Part shown: positions 11,532-23,556 of the stretch, piece after piece | Numbering within the stretch: position 1 is the stretch's first letter | Layout of the letters: each line of letters begins with the position of its first letter | DNA from: Panicum virgatum | Taxonomy: Eukaryota > Streptophyta > Magnoliopsida > Poales > Poaceae | NCBI RefSeq assembly: GCF_016808335.1 | Contig: NC_053144.1 | Coordinates: forward strand, 69,239,400-69,303,399 | DNA: 64,000 nt | Reading direction: 5' to 3' | Translations under genes and position numbers: made by a program | Notes under the pieces: model-generated | Databases searched by the model: none | Seen by the model: only the letters and a program-made list of their open reading frames with translations | What the model was told of the DNA's origin: nothing

Positions 11532-14500
11532 ATGTACCTCTACAGCCTGACGCTGCAGCGCGCGACGGGCGCCGTGTGCGCCGTCATCGGCAGCTTCAGC
11601 GGGCGCGACACGAAGAAGTCGGCGGCCTCCGGGTCCGCCTCCACGCAGGAGATAGCCGTCGCCCGGGGCAGCACGCTCGACCTCCTCCGCCCGGACCCGG
11701 AGACCGGCCGCCTCCGCACGCTCCTCTCCGTCGACGTCTTCGGCGTCATCCGCTCGCTCGCGCAGTTCCGCCTCACCGGCGCCAACAAGGACTACCTCGT
11801 CGTCGGCTCCGACTCGGGCCGCCTCGTCATCCTCGAGTACTCCCCCGACCGCAACCGCTTCGACAAGGTCCACCAGGAGACCTTTGGCAAGTCCGGCTGC
11901 CGCCGCATCGTCCCCGGCCAGCTGCTCGCGGTCGACCCCAAGGGCCGCGCGCTCTGCATCGCCGCGCTCGAGAAGCAGAAGCTCGTCTACGTCCTCAACC
12001 GCGACGCCGCCGCGCGCCTCACCATCTCGTCCCCGCTCGAGGCGCACAAGTCCAACACTATCACCTTCTCCCTCACCGCCCTCGACTGTGGATTCGACAA
12101 CCCCATCTTCGCCGCCATCGAGCTCGAGTATGCTGAGTCTGACCGCGACCCCACGGGGCAGGCTGCTAACCAGGCGCAGAAGCTCCTCACCTTCTACGAG
12201 CTTGACTTGGGCCTCAACCATGTCTCCCGCAAGGCCTCTGAGCCCATTGATAATGGCGCCAATCTTCTTGTGACTGTCCCTGGTGGCGGCGATGGTCCGA
12301 GCGGGGTTCTTGTGTGCTGCGATAACTTTGTGCTGTACCGGAACCAGGGGCATCCAGAGGTTCGTGCTGTTATTCCACGCCGTGCTGACCTGCCTGCTGA
12401 GCGTGGTGTCCTCATTGTTGCTGCTGCTACACACAGACAAAAGAGTATGTTCTTCTTCTTACTACAGACCGAGTATGGTGACATCTTCAAGGTCGATCTG
12501 GAACATAGTGGGGAAACTGTTACTGAGCTCAGGATCAAGTACTTCGACACCATACCTGTGGCATCAGCTACCTGTGTGCTGCGGTCTGGTTTACTCTTTG
12601 CTGCTTCTGAGTTTGGCAACCATGCACTTTACCAATTCCGTGATATTGGCCGGGATGCGGATGTTGAGTCATCTTCAGCAACACTGATGGAGACAGAGGA
12701 GGGGTTCCAGCCGGTTTTCTTTCAGCCAAGGCCACTAAAGAACCTCATCCGTATAGATGAGATTGAGAGCCTCATGCCAGTCATGGATATGCGTATTGCG
12801 AATTTATTTGATGAGGAGACACCCCAATTGTTCACAGCCTGTGGCCGAGGTCCACGCTCCACGCTGCGCATCCTGAGGCCTGGCCTTGCCATTAGTGAGA
12901 TGGCACGATCAATGCTGCCTGCTGAGCCTATTGCCGTGTGGACTGTCAAGAAGAATATCAATGACATGTTTGATGCCTACATTGTTGTGTCCTTTGCTAA
13001 TGTCACGCTCGTGCTCTCTATTGGTGAGACCATTGAAGAAGTCAGTGACAGCCAGTTCCTGGACACCACTCACTCCCTTGCAGTCACTCTCCTTGGTGAG
13101 GACTCTCTCATGCAAGTCCATCCAAATGGTATCAGGCACATCAGGGAGGATGGCCGTGTCAATGAGTGGAGAACTCCTGGAAAGAAAACTATAACAAAGG
13201 TTGGATCAAACCGGCTCCAGGTGGTAATTGCCCTCAGTGGCGGAGAGCTCATCTATTTTGAGATGGACATGACGGGTCAGCTCATGGAGGTGGAGAAACA
13301 GGACATGTCTGGCGATGTTGCATGCCTGGCCATTGCGCCGGTTCCTGAGGGTAGGCAAAGGTCCAGATTTCTCGCTGTAGGATCCTATGATAACACCATC
13401 CGTATCCTGTCGCTGGACCCTGATGACTGCCTGCAGCCTCTAAGTGTGCAGAGTGTATCATCCGCACCAGAGTCACTCCTATTCCTAGAGGTACAGGCAT
13501 CAGTTGGTGGTGAGGATGGTGCAGACTATCCAGCCAACCTTTTCCTCAATGCTGGCTTGCAGAACGGTGTTCTTTTCCGGACCAATGTTGACATGGTTAC
13601 GGGCCAGCTATCGGACACACGGTCTCGATTCCTTGGCCTCAGGCCTCCAAAGCTGTTTCCCTGTATAGTTAGCCACAGGCAAGCAATGCTTTGCCTGTCC
13701 AGCCGTCCCTGGCTGGGCTATATACATCAAGGTCACTTCCTCTTGACGCCTCTGTCTTGTGATACACTCGAATCTGCTGCATCCTTCTCTTCTGATCAGT
13801 GCTCAGAAGGTGTTGTTGCTGTTGCCGGAGATGCCCTACGCATTTTCACCATTGAACGCCTGGGGGAGACTTTCAATGAGACGGCCATCCCTCTGCGCTA
13901 CACCCCAAGGAAGTTTGTGATTCTACCAAAGAAAAAATATATTGCTGTCATTGAGAGCGATAAGGGTGCATTCAGCGCAGAAGAGCGAGAAGCTGCTAAG
14001 AAAGAGTGCCTCGAGGCTTCTGGTGCAACAGAGAATGGAAATGCGAACAATGGGGATCCAATGGAGAATGGTGATGGTCAAGAAGATGGTGCTGAGGAGG
14101 GCAACACATTTCCTGATGAACAGTACGGTTATCCAAAAGCAGAATCAGAGCGGTGGGTTTCCTGCATTAGGATCCTGGATCCAAGGAGTAGGGACACAAC
14201 CTGTCTGCTGGAATTGCAGGACAATGAAGCTGCTGTCAGTATTTGCACTGTGAATTTCCATGATAAGGAGCACGGCACTCTTCTTGCTGTTGGCACTGCC
14301 AAGGGATTGCAGTTCTGGCCAAAGCGGACCCTTGCTGGTGGGTTCATCCACATATATAAGTTTGTGGATGAAGGGAAGTCACTTGAACTTCTACACAAGA
14401 CACAAGTGGAGGAAGTACCTCTTGCGTTGTGCCAATTCCAGGGACGGTTACTTGCAGGTGTTGGTTCAGTGCTCAGACTATATGATCTGGGGAAGAGAAA

Positions 14501-16792
14501 ATTGCTCAGGAAATGTGAAAACAAGCTTTTTCCCAGAACAATTATATCTATTCATACCTACCGTGATAGGATCTATGTTGGTGATATGCAAGAGGTATAC
14601 TCTCAATCTTTATTCAATTCTGTTGCATTCCCTTGCTTGAGAGCTTTGTCGCGTGGATGCACTTTAAGTATCTAAGGTGTAGCCAAGACGACAAAAATTT
14701 AATTAGTAAATTCTGTATAACATTATATAGTTGTCAGCCTCTAGGCCTGGTTGTGACGTTCACAGTGATTTGAAGTACGTGATATTTTAATATTTAATTA
14801 GACTTAACAGGATTTGATATTTTTTTATTTACTAATGAGAGAGTTTGAAGCGGATTATCTGGCATACTTGAGTCATGTATAATTGTTATTTTTCATGATA
14901 TTTTCACCCTTGAGTTTTCTAATATTCTTTTAAGTGTTACTTCCATTGTGATTCGTACAGTTCCTTGTGACCATTGTTATGCGTTTCCTTGCATGTTTGT
15001 TCACCATTACCCCTGGTTTTCCTTGTTTATATTTCTGATGTATTTCTTTTATGTTGCCATTTCCTCGCAGTCATTTCACTACTGCAAGTACAGAAGGGAT
15101 GAAAACCAGCTGTATATCTTTGCTGATGACAGTGTTCCCAGATGGCTTACAGCAGCTCAACACATAGATTTTGACACTATGGCTGGAGCTGACAAGTTTG
15201 GGAATATATATTTTGCTCGTCTTCCTCAGGATATCTCAGATGAGATTGAAGAAGATCCAACTGGAGGCAAGATTAAATGGGAGCAAGGGAAGCTAAATGG
15301 TGCCCCTAACAAAGTTGAGGAAATCGTGCAGTTTCATGTTGGTGATGTTGTAACAAGTTTGCAGAAGGCCTCTTTAATTCCTGGTGGAGGTGAATGTCTT
15401 ATTTATGGAACTGTGATGGGCAGTGTAGGGGCACTGCTTGCATTTACCTCCAGGGAAGATGTTGACTTCTTCTCTCATTTGGAGATGCATCTCCGTCAGG
15501 AGCATCCACCATTATGTGGAAGAGATCACATGGCTTACAGATCTGCATATTTTCCGGTGAAGGTAAATTTTTTCGACCTTTCTTTATAGTTTATAGATAT
15601 GCCTATTCTATGATGTTAGTAAGTCAATTTTTTATCAATATTAGGGCATTTATAACAGTTTAGACTCTATTTGACTTTTGCGAACTGTTTAATGCATCTA
15701 TTGCATCAACAATCAAGCACAGATAAAATCTCTGTATGCCATTTTGTTGCTTCTTTGATACAAATGAGATCAAGCATAAATAAGATGAACGCAAGTACAA
15801 AAATTTCTTTGCAATAATCAACATTACAGAACCAGCTTGGCTACTAAAAAAAAAGAATGATGAATTATCACACATGACAGGAAACAGCTAGCCCCATTAA
15901 TATGGCCAACAGCGATTCTGCCCATGTCATACTTCAGGACAATGCAGCATTTTACCTCCTACATGTTGAAAATGAAACATTAATCATTTTCAGAACATCA
16001 TATTACATGTTTAACTTAGTAGAGAGTATCACAAATGATATTATATGGTACATGTGCAGCCATCCTTTAAAAAATTAGAAATTCACAATGCAGCCTGCTA
16101 GCTAAGTCTGAAGTCTGAGCTTACTGCATTCACTGGGACAATAGCATTACAAATCTGCATACATACCTCATTCACTTAGCAGCTTATGTTATAACTGCAA
16201 TTCCGTCATCTGTATGAACAGAGGCACAGCCATAAAAAACATCATGGAAAAGGTACTAAGTGCATTACCATCTTTATATGTAAGCAACCCATTCTCACAA
16301 AATCAATACCACAATTTCAGATCCAATTATGTACAATACAGGGGAGTAACATTGCTGATTAGTCATTTTCAGGAAGTAGCTGCTTCCTCAAACACTTGAG
16401 TGCAGCCACTGACTGAACAATTTCCAGCATCTAGACCAAGAGAAAACTAGCCATTCTACAACATTTGCACATCTAGAACAACGATGGGGTTATCTAATTG
16501 TTGTACATGCCCTTAGTACATTGCTTACAAGATGGTTTCATATCAGATAGCATATGTTCATTTTAGCCGACTGAATTTATTTCGCTGTTATTACAGCTGA
16601 ACTGCAAAGGCGGTTTGAAAAACGCTGTTACTGATAAATGCTGTTCTGTTACAGGATGTGATAGATGGCGATCTCTGTGAGCAGTATCCATCCCTTCCAG
16701 CTGATATGCAGAGGAAGATAGCTGATGAGCTTGACAGAACTCCTGGTGAAATCCTTAAGAAGCTAGAAGACATTAGGAACAAAATCATCTAA
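11532..16792 (+). CDS. SF3B3: Splicing factor 3B subunit 3 (SF3b130/SAP130, Rse1 family)
   Basis: Scaffold subunit of the SF3b part of U2 snRNP, which stabilises U2 on the intron branch point; nuclear. Three coding exons: 11532-14594, 15071-15562, 16655-16792, all GT-AG and phase 0, giving 1,230 residues, close to animal and plant orthologues (about 1,215). The start MYLYSLTLQRATG is the family start. The family folds into three WD-like beta-propellers, with an MMS1-type N-terminal half and a CPSF_A C-terminal half. The first exon alone holds 1,021 codons. An acidic, Asn/Gly-rich insert (about residues 828-865, rich in EN, NG and DG) lies in a likely loop. GC at third positions is high at the 5' end and falls along the gene, as in many grass genes. 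The 1.1 kb second intron (15563-16654) shows no element I can define. Confidence 0.97.
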
Positions 16793-17961
16793 GCCCATGG
16801 TGTAGTTTGAAAGAACTAGGGTAGGTGGCAATACAACTGTCTGGTCCTTGATGCTTCAAAACCTGCATCCAGTTTGAGCTGTTGCAGCACTTCAAGATGT
16901 GATGCAGTATTCAACAAGTTTGGAGCAAGCTTGTGATGTGTGATTCCTTTCATGCTAACCGGACCAGTCTACGTTTTAGAGCGAATGAAGCATAGATTAC
17001 ATTGCTGCACCAGAGTGGTCTTTTGTATCTCATAGAGCAGAGTTCAGCTGATGTCTCGACTGTTTGTTCCTTGGCTTGATGTAATTGATATCATTCATGT
17101 TGGATGTTTTGTCGGTAGCTGCCTTCGTAATGTACCATAGAAGTTTCTCAAAGTGTTGGATGCCTCAGTGCCATCCCTTTCATAATGTTCTGCCTATGGA
17201 ATCCTCAACTGCTACACCTACTCGATTTTTTCATTACATTCAGAACATTACTTTCCATTAAGTTTTTTTTGAACCGAATTACTTTGCATTAAGTGTGTTT
17301 CCACCTTTTTTTATTTCTGTGTAGTTTGTAATTTATAAGTACACTTGATTAAAAACTATTCTCTTCATTCGACATTTTAGCGCATGTGCTGCCCGGCTCT
17401 TCAAATACATTTTAGCGCATGTGCTCACCTTATACGCACTCATCGTTTCAATTGCGGTCGAAACAGGGGCAGGGGAGCGGCGTTGGCGGTGCCTATAATG
17501 GATTGGGCCTGTGGAATTCGGTGTTTCCTCTTGAAGGATTGGAGTAGAATTATATGGAAGTTTAGGAGTATATAGCATATTTGGTAGCTGTCAGCACGGT
17601 AGTCCCAAGAATTGTGATGAGCAAGTGGCAAAAAAACTAGCTGTGCGTAATGCTACCCTGAATCAGTAGGACAAGAAACGGGCCGATGTATTTGAAGAGC
17701 CGGGCCGCAGTTCAAAATCTCGAGTCAGGCTGCCCACGAAACACAAGTTTCCGGCTGCAGCCCATGTACTCGACATTTCAGCCCAGTTCGGCTCCACCGC
17801 TGACGCCGTGCTGACGGCCGGGCCAAGCCCACCAGTGCGCGGGCAATCGACGCTCTGGGCGGAAAAATTTGGGCGCAGGAGGGGGAGACGCGGAGAAATC
17901 CCGAAAGTCCAAAGCCCCAGGCTTCCAAGCTTCCCGGGCGCCACCCTCGCCGCCGCCGCCG
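16793..17961 (+). other. SF3B3 3' region and POLD2 promoter
   Basis: Holds the SF3B3 3' UTR (T-rich, to roughly 17.1-17.3 kb) and then the POLD2 upstream region, which becomes GC-rich after 17,800. No other gene seen. A GGGCGGAAAAATTTGGGCGC stretch near 17856-17875 has near-matches to E2F sites, which would suit a replication gene, but neither half is an exact TTTSSCGC. Confidence 0.45.
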
Positions 17962-20900
17962 ATGCCGGTGCCGATGCCGATGGAGAGGAAGCAAGCCGCC
18001 TACAGCAACCTCGTAAGAGCCTCCTCTTCCACCCTCGTCTTCCGCTCCATTCCCCTGTCAATCTACTTTGATTTGATTTCGGTCTCGGCTGAGCGTTGGC
18101 CTTGGCGACTGCAGGATGAGAGGTACGCGATCCAGGGGAAGAAGTACCAGGGGCAGCAGTACAGCCATATCTACTTCACGCGCCTCCACCACATGCGCAA
18201 CCTCCTCCACGCCCACGTCCCCTCCTGGAAGCCGCAACTCCCTGGTCCGCCCCCCCTTTCCCTTCCCCTCTCGCTGTTCCTCATTTTGGTTGGTTGTGAC
18301 GTGATAAAATAGCAAAATTGTGGTGGGTGAACTAGGGTTTCCTGAGGTTTTGTCTTGTGTAATTTGATTTGTAACTGGAGCTCGAGATGCGAAATTCAAG
18401 GCACCCTGAGCCTGGTTAGGGTTTTACCGTTTTAGAAGAAGCTGGGCTTGTTAAACAGGCTCCCTCGAGGCCAGTCTCAATGGGGGTTTCATGACATTAA
18501 ATATCATCAATTTTGCTGACATGACAATGAGAGAATGATGAGTGTGGATGGGTGTTGTGTCAGGGGTTTATGAGCTGCTCTTAGGTGATTTCATTATACT
18601 TGTGACATAGCTAATTGTGGCGGCTTTGTTTACTAAGTATTGAAGTTGGTTGCTCACGGAGTTTTTTTTTTTGAATCACAGAGTTTTTTTTTTAATACAC
18701 GAGTGTAGCTTCTGTAAAAAAAACCATTGGTGCTTACTTGGTCTGCTTTCTCAGATAGGTTGTTTGCTTTTCAACTAGTAAATTAAAGGATTTTCTAACA
18801 TTAGTTTGTCTGTATGAACATGCAATCTTACCACCACCTTTGCTGGCAAGAAACTAAAATTTAGATTTTCCTACATTGCAGTCACTACGGTGCTAGGGCT
18901 CGAAGAAGGAAAGGACTGCATAATTGTTGGAACTTTATATAAGCACATGAAACTGAAGCCTTCCATTCTCGATGAATACTCAAAAGAGGTAGTATGACAT
19001 TGACATTAAAGTTAGTTTTATGTGCCTTCAAGTATTGGTTGCTGTCCCTAATAGCCTGAGGAGTCCATGCGTTAACTCTATTTATTTTGCCACAGAGGTC
19101 TGCAATTCCTCTTGTTAAACCACATAATTTCATGCATCCTGATGATCATCTCATTTTGGAAGATGAAAGTGGGAGAGTTACACTTGCAGGAGCGATACCT
19201 CCAGCAGCATTTGTGACTGGTAAGTCTGGTGCTTTCACTGAAATCTGAAAATAATGTAGTCACGATTTCTTTCATTGCTGTAGATTTTTCTACCCAACAT
19301 ACAATCTTAATGGCTCTGCCCCCAAAATTTGTTCCTTGAAAATCATGTTCAATCGTCAATAATTGACAGGTGTTGTAGTAGCTCTCCACGGGAAGGAAAC
19401 AAGTGCTGGCAACTTTCTTGTTGAAGATGTTCTTGAGGCTGGTCTTCCTCCCCAAACAGCATTGTCTAGTGCTGGTAATATTCTCCATATTGTCATGTGT
19501 TCATATTTCAAATTTTTAATCATGAGACGATTGCTCTGAAATTGCATCTGCTTTGGTTACAGATGAAGACAAGTATGTGGTATTCGTGTCAGGGTTAAGT
19601 GTAGGAAGTGGCACATTCAATCCTCTGCAATTCCAACTTCTTATTGACCATATCACAGGGCATCTGGGTGATGAGAATGTAAGCTATTTGTCTTTGTAAA
19701 GTAAATAAACTATTATATTCAACATACACTAATTTGGATAATTTTGTCAAAAATCACTTAGGAGCAAACCATAGCATCAAATATTGTTCGTGTTGTGGTT
19801 GCTGGGAATTCAGTGCATATATCACCAAGGTTTGTCAATGGTCAGGTAATTGCATCTGCATTTCACATGTTTTCTGTGTCACTTATTCTGTTGCACTAGT
19901 ATGTTGTACCAACAATTGGTTTCAATCTGTCAGACGGTAGCATCAAAAGATCAATCCAGGATAGCAGAACCTATCAAGGAACTGGATATAATGCTTACAC
20001 AGGTTAACAATATTACGTTTTCTTACATCAAATTTAGTCATGCAACTGTCCTGGTCCCTAAAATTGACCTTTATGTGATCCATGTCCTCTCCTCTGCAGC
20101 TTGTGGCATCATTGCCTGTAGATATAATGCCGGGGTGTCATGATCCAGCAAATTTTTCTTTGCCTCAGCAGGTGGGCCATCAATGTGGATAGTTAGTTAT
20201 TGATTTGTACTAGCAGCACACAAGTTGTTTTGTGCATGTATGGCTAACTCGTCTCATGCTTACCTCAGCCTTTGCATAGATGCCTTTTCTCTGGGGCATC
20301 CACCTACAATACTTTTTCGTCGTGTTCAAATCCCCACCAATTCGAGCTTGACAGTGTCCAGTGAGTGTCATGTTTTGCCTTGACTTCTCGAGAATTAGAG
20401 CATCTTGTAGGTTTTGATACAAGAAAAGTTATATATCTAGGTTTCTTGGAACATCTGGCCAGAACATAGATGACCTCTACAAGTACTCTGATGCCAAAGA
20501 TAAGTTGGAATTCATGGAAAGAACACTAAGATGGCGCCATCTTGCTCCTACTGCTCCAAACAGCCTAGGTAACCCTTCCTCTCCCGCCCAATTTGGCATG
20601 TCAACTGTCAAGATTGTTGGGTTATAAACTAGTATTATTTATTGTCATCCATTTATTTGCATGTGGATCCTGTTGATTTATTGATCACTTATGGAAATTG
20701 TATAATCCAAAGCTAGAAATCCTTGCTCACACGTATCTTTTTATTCAGGATGTTATCCATACACAGATAAGGATCCTTTCCTTGTTGAAAGTTGCCCACA
20801 TGTCTACTTTGTTGGGAATCAGGATAAATATGAAACTAGATTGTTGGAAGGTAGTACTGCATATAAAACTTTGTATGTTGTTTGATCACCCAACTTACTC

Positions 20901-21243
20901 TCCTTACTATCCAGGTCCACAAAAACAGAAGGTGAGGCTAATCTGCATCCCAAGGTTCTCTGAATGTGGAGTTGCTGTGATGGTATGTTTAGTTACGCAT
21001 GATGACCAGTCATTTGTTACCTTTTACACCAACCATACCCCTCCCCCCCCCCCCCAAAATAAAATAAAATAAAATAAAATGCAAAGCTAAAAAAACGTGC
21101 CCTTGATCTTTTCCTAGTAACAATTGATTCTTGTTTGATATAGTGAGATTAGTTTGTAACAAAATATTTGTATGCTAATGCAGCTCAATTTGAGGAACCT
21201 GGAATGCAGCACATTGAGTTTCTCAACAAGTTTTAATGCCTGA
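17962..21243 (+). CDS. POLD2: DNA polymerase delta small (regulatory) subunit
   Basis: Non-catalytic B-subunit that bridges the catalytic subunit to the remaining polymerase delta subunits in nuclear DNA replication and repair. Fourteen exons, all GT-AG and in phase: 17962-18012, 18115-18244, 18882-18988, 19096-19219, 19370-19474, 19563-19678, 19762-19845, 19934-20002, 20100-20171, 20269-20360, 20441-20568, 20749-20850, 20915-20982, 21184-21243; 435 residues, a normal length. The start at 17962 is the first in-frame ATG ([10 protein letters not shown]), with others at 17974 and 17980 that could serve. Early exons give the OB-fold region (YSHIYFTRL, then [11 protein letters not shown]). Later ones give the inactive phosphodiesterase-like domain ([11 protein letters not shown], then [17 protein letters not shown], then GTSGQNIDD). 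Next gene downstream starts about 0.9 kb away. Confidence 0.96.
18472..18545. mobile_element. MITE fragment in POLD2 intron 2
   Basis: Shares the ordered blocks CAGTCTCA, GTTTCATG, TTAAATATCAT and TTTTGCTGACATG with the complement of about 10,040-10,130. It is a partial copy inside the intron between exons 2 and 3 and away from splice sites. Confidence 0.5.
21043..21080. repeat. C-run followed by (AAAAT)n microsatellite in POLD2 intron 13
   Basis: Thirteen C residues directly followed by five AAAAT-type units, just upstream of the last exon. Low-complexity tract, prone to length variation. Confidence 0.9.
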
Positions 21244-22188
21244 ATATGCTCTGATTCTGGGAATTCCAGAACACTTCATCGTAGCACGTGGAACCGTGGA
21301 TCCGCACAGGAGCGGAAGCTTTCATGAGGGAATTCCTGGACTCAGTGATGTAGTTGTTCCAGAACAGTTCTTTATTAGATATATGATGGCCTTAGGTTTT
21401 GCCGATTAGATCTGCTGATATAACTGCTGAATGCAGTTATTGTAGCCAGAGCTGAAACTGATTGTGGACAGTGTAGCTGTCCACTTCTACCAATCAAACA
21501 AGAGCTGATGTTTCTTTTCCCTGTAACAATCCGCTGATTCATTTGTCAGATTTATTATCATCAGATGTATGTGATATGTAGATCAAAATCAAGTTTTTGT
21601 GTGCGTGTTGGAGGGGGGGGGGGGGGGGGCAGATGATGGAGATCAACCAACACCTATGCATTCGATACAGCAGGGCCTACAAATTCGGCCATTTTTGTTG
21701 AATGCGTACCTTTTTTATAAGAGAATGCATACCATTTAAAGCTGTGTTTGGATCATAGGAGTTTTGCTGTAATTCACAGAAAACATCGTAATTCCTACAA
21801 AAATAGTCATTAAAAATTCTGGTACCAAATGGGCATAACCCCTAAAACCTAAAGTTATCTGAGTTTTTGGCTGATCAAAATTGATTGATGTATCTTGTTT
21901 GTACAGTTTTTTCTCCTACTCTATCAATACATCTTGGGCAGTGCATGTTGCTGGCCACATCAAAATAAATTTGGTATCGACATCTTGTTCTTCAAATTTC
22001 TCTGTAGCCATCTCCTGAACTGAAACAAGTGGGGAGATCTGTGGATCACCTTACGTAGGATTGCAGATCTTTCTGTGGCTACAGGTCACCGCAGCAAAAT
22101 GACAAAGAAGCAGGGCAACAGATCCATTTCTGCACATTCCTAGTTCTCGAGGCCACTGCTCTCCTCCATTCCCATCAAGCTTGTCGCC
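21244..22188. other. POLD2 3' UTR and short intergenic spacer
   Basis: No gene seen. Contains a 17 bp G-run at 21613-21629. The part after about 22,090 becomes GC-rich and is probably the leader of the next gene. Confidence 0.5.
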
Positions 22189-23556
22189 ATGGTCGCCATC
22201 TCCCCCCACCTCGCCGCGACCCTTCCGTTTCTGCCGACTCTGCGGCCACGTCCTCGCCGGCTTCCGCCGGACGCCTTCGCGGCCTCCGTATCCCCTCACC
22301 GAACTGCCGTCTTCGCCCTCCATGGCTCCAGGTGCGTTACCCTACTTACCATAACCGCACGCCATGGTATCGTTGGGATTGGCTGGAAAATTTTCTCGTC
22401 TTCCTTTGTTTTAGCTGTTGTAGTCTGCCTCGTTAACCCAACTGCATGATTAGACCCAAGTACCCCTGTACACATTTTCCCACGAAGGCGCTGGAGAAAA
22501 AAAGGGGACCAATCTATACGTGTTGTTTTTCATCCCTTTTGCAAATTCGCTGCTTATGTGGTTCATGTTCTTCAGAAAACTAGTGCTAGAATGGTGTGTT
22601 CTCTGCCACTCAGTTTACAAAGGTTTAGCATATATGGTTGGGAACAGCATAGATTATTCGATATGAACAATTCAATGCTCCATGTTGTATTGATATCAGA
22701 CAGGGGTCAAATATTCCAGTTCAGATACCCACCCCTGTAAATGAGGGGAAATTCGCCAAGATTTAGTTTAAATCTGAACTATGTCTCATGCACCTTCCTC
22801 TCACTCAAACAAGTATGTGGATTTGCAAATAGGAAAGAAGGATCTCTGTAATCACGAATACATGGTATCTGAAACATTGCAATGGCATTCAAGTGAGAAA
22901 ACGCCGTCCTTGTTTCATTTGATGATTGGAGCTACGCTTATGCATGCAAATTCAGTTTCTCACGCTCCTGCTTTTACATCTGTGGCAAAGCGGATCTGTT
23001 AATTTTGATAGGAGCTCGGCATCAAATGTCCATTTTTTTTTAGCGAATGGGTACTAGACTGTATATCTATTGATACAGCAGAAGTCAAATGTCCATTTTT
23101 GTGTGCATCCTCACGGCATATACACATCTTTGAGCCAGTAAGCACGTAAGTTGGCTTTGTTTGGACTATCATCTGAAAAGTATTAAACTTATGCACTGCA
23201 ACTTGCACATTCATATTAAGTGACTTGGCAAGGAATACTTTTGGAGACTTCTCAGAGGTATCACTCTTGATATTTTGCACTGCAGGCATTGCAATCCTTT
23301 AGCAAGAAGATTTCATGGGTTTGAGAATACAATAAGCTTCTGGACGGAGCACAATAAGCAAGCTCTATTTGCCTCAGGCAGGGATTCTCCAAGCACAAAA
23401 CAGAGCAGCTCCCGTGGTGATAGCTCGAGTTCTCCAGATGGCCCACCTGTCCTGACTATCCTGGCAGGCGTAATTGTGTTCCTGCTTGTCCTTTGGGTGA
23501 TTGGATCGATCTTTACCTGGATTGTGGGTTTGGTCTTTGGTGCTGCGAAATCTTAG
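22189..23556 (+). CDS. Small probable plastid-targeted membrane protein, function unknown
   Basis: Two exons, 22189-22331 and 23286-23556 (GT-AG), joined in an Arg codon, giving 137 residues. The N-terminus (MVAISPHLAATLPFLPTLRP, then Arg/Pro-rich to about residue 30) is rich in Ser, Ala, Pro and Arg and poor in acidic residues, like a chloroplast transit peptide. A Ser/Gly-rich hydrophilic stretch (about 78-98) leads into a hydrophobic segment (about 101-132, VLTILAGVIVFLLVLWVIG onward) that is one long or two short membrane helices, then AAKS at the end. I recognise no functional domain. Similar short, single-hairpin proteins are common in plant plastids. The joined frame and conserved layout make it a real gene rather than noise, but its role is unknown. 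Confidence 0.75.

Noticed and set aside
11223..12440. 405-codon minus-strand open frame
   Set aside because: It is antisense to the 5' end of SF3B3, whose sense frame matches the family throughout.
17869..17961. Upstream extension of POLD2 to 17869
   Set aside because: The frame is open but that position is TTG, not ATG; the first ATG in frame is at 17962.
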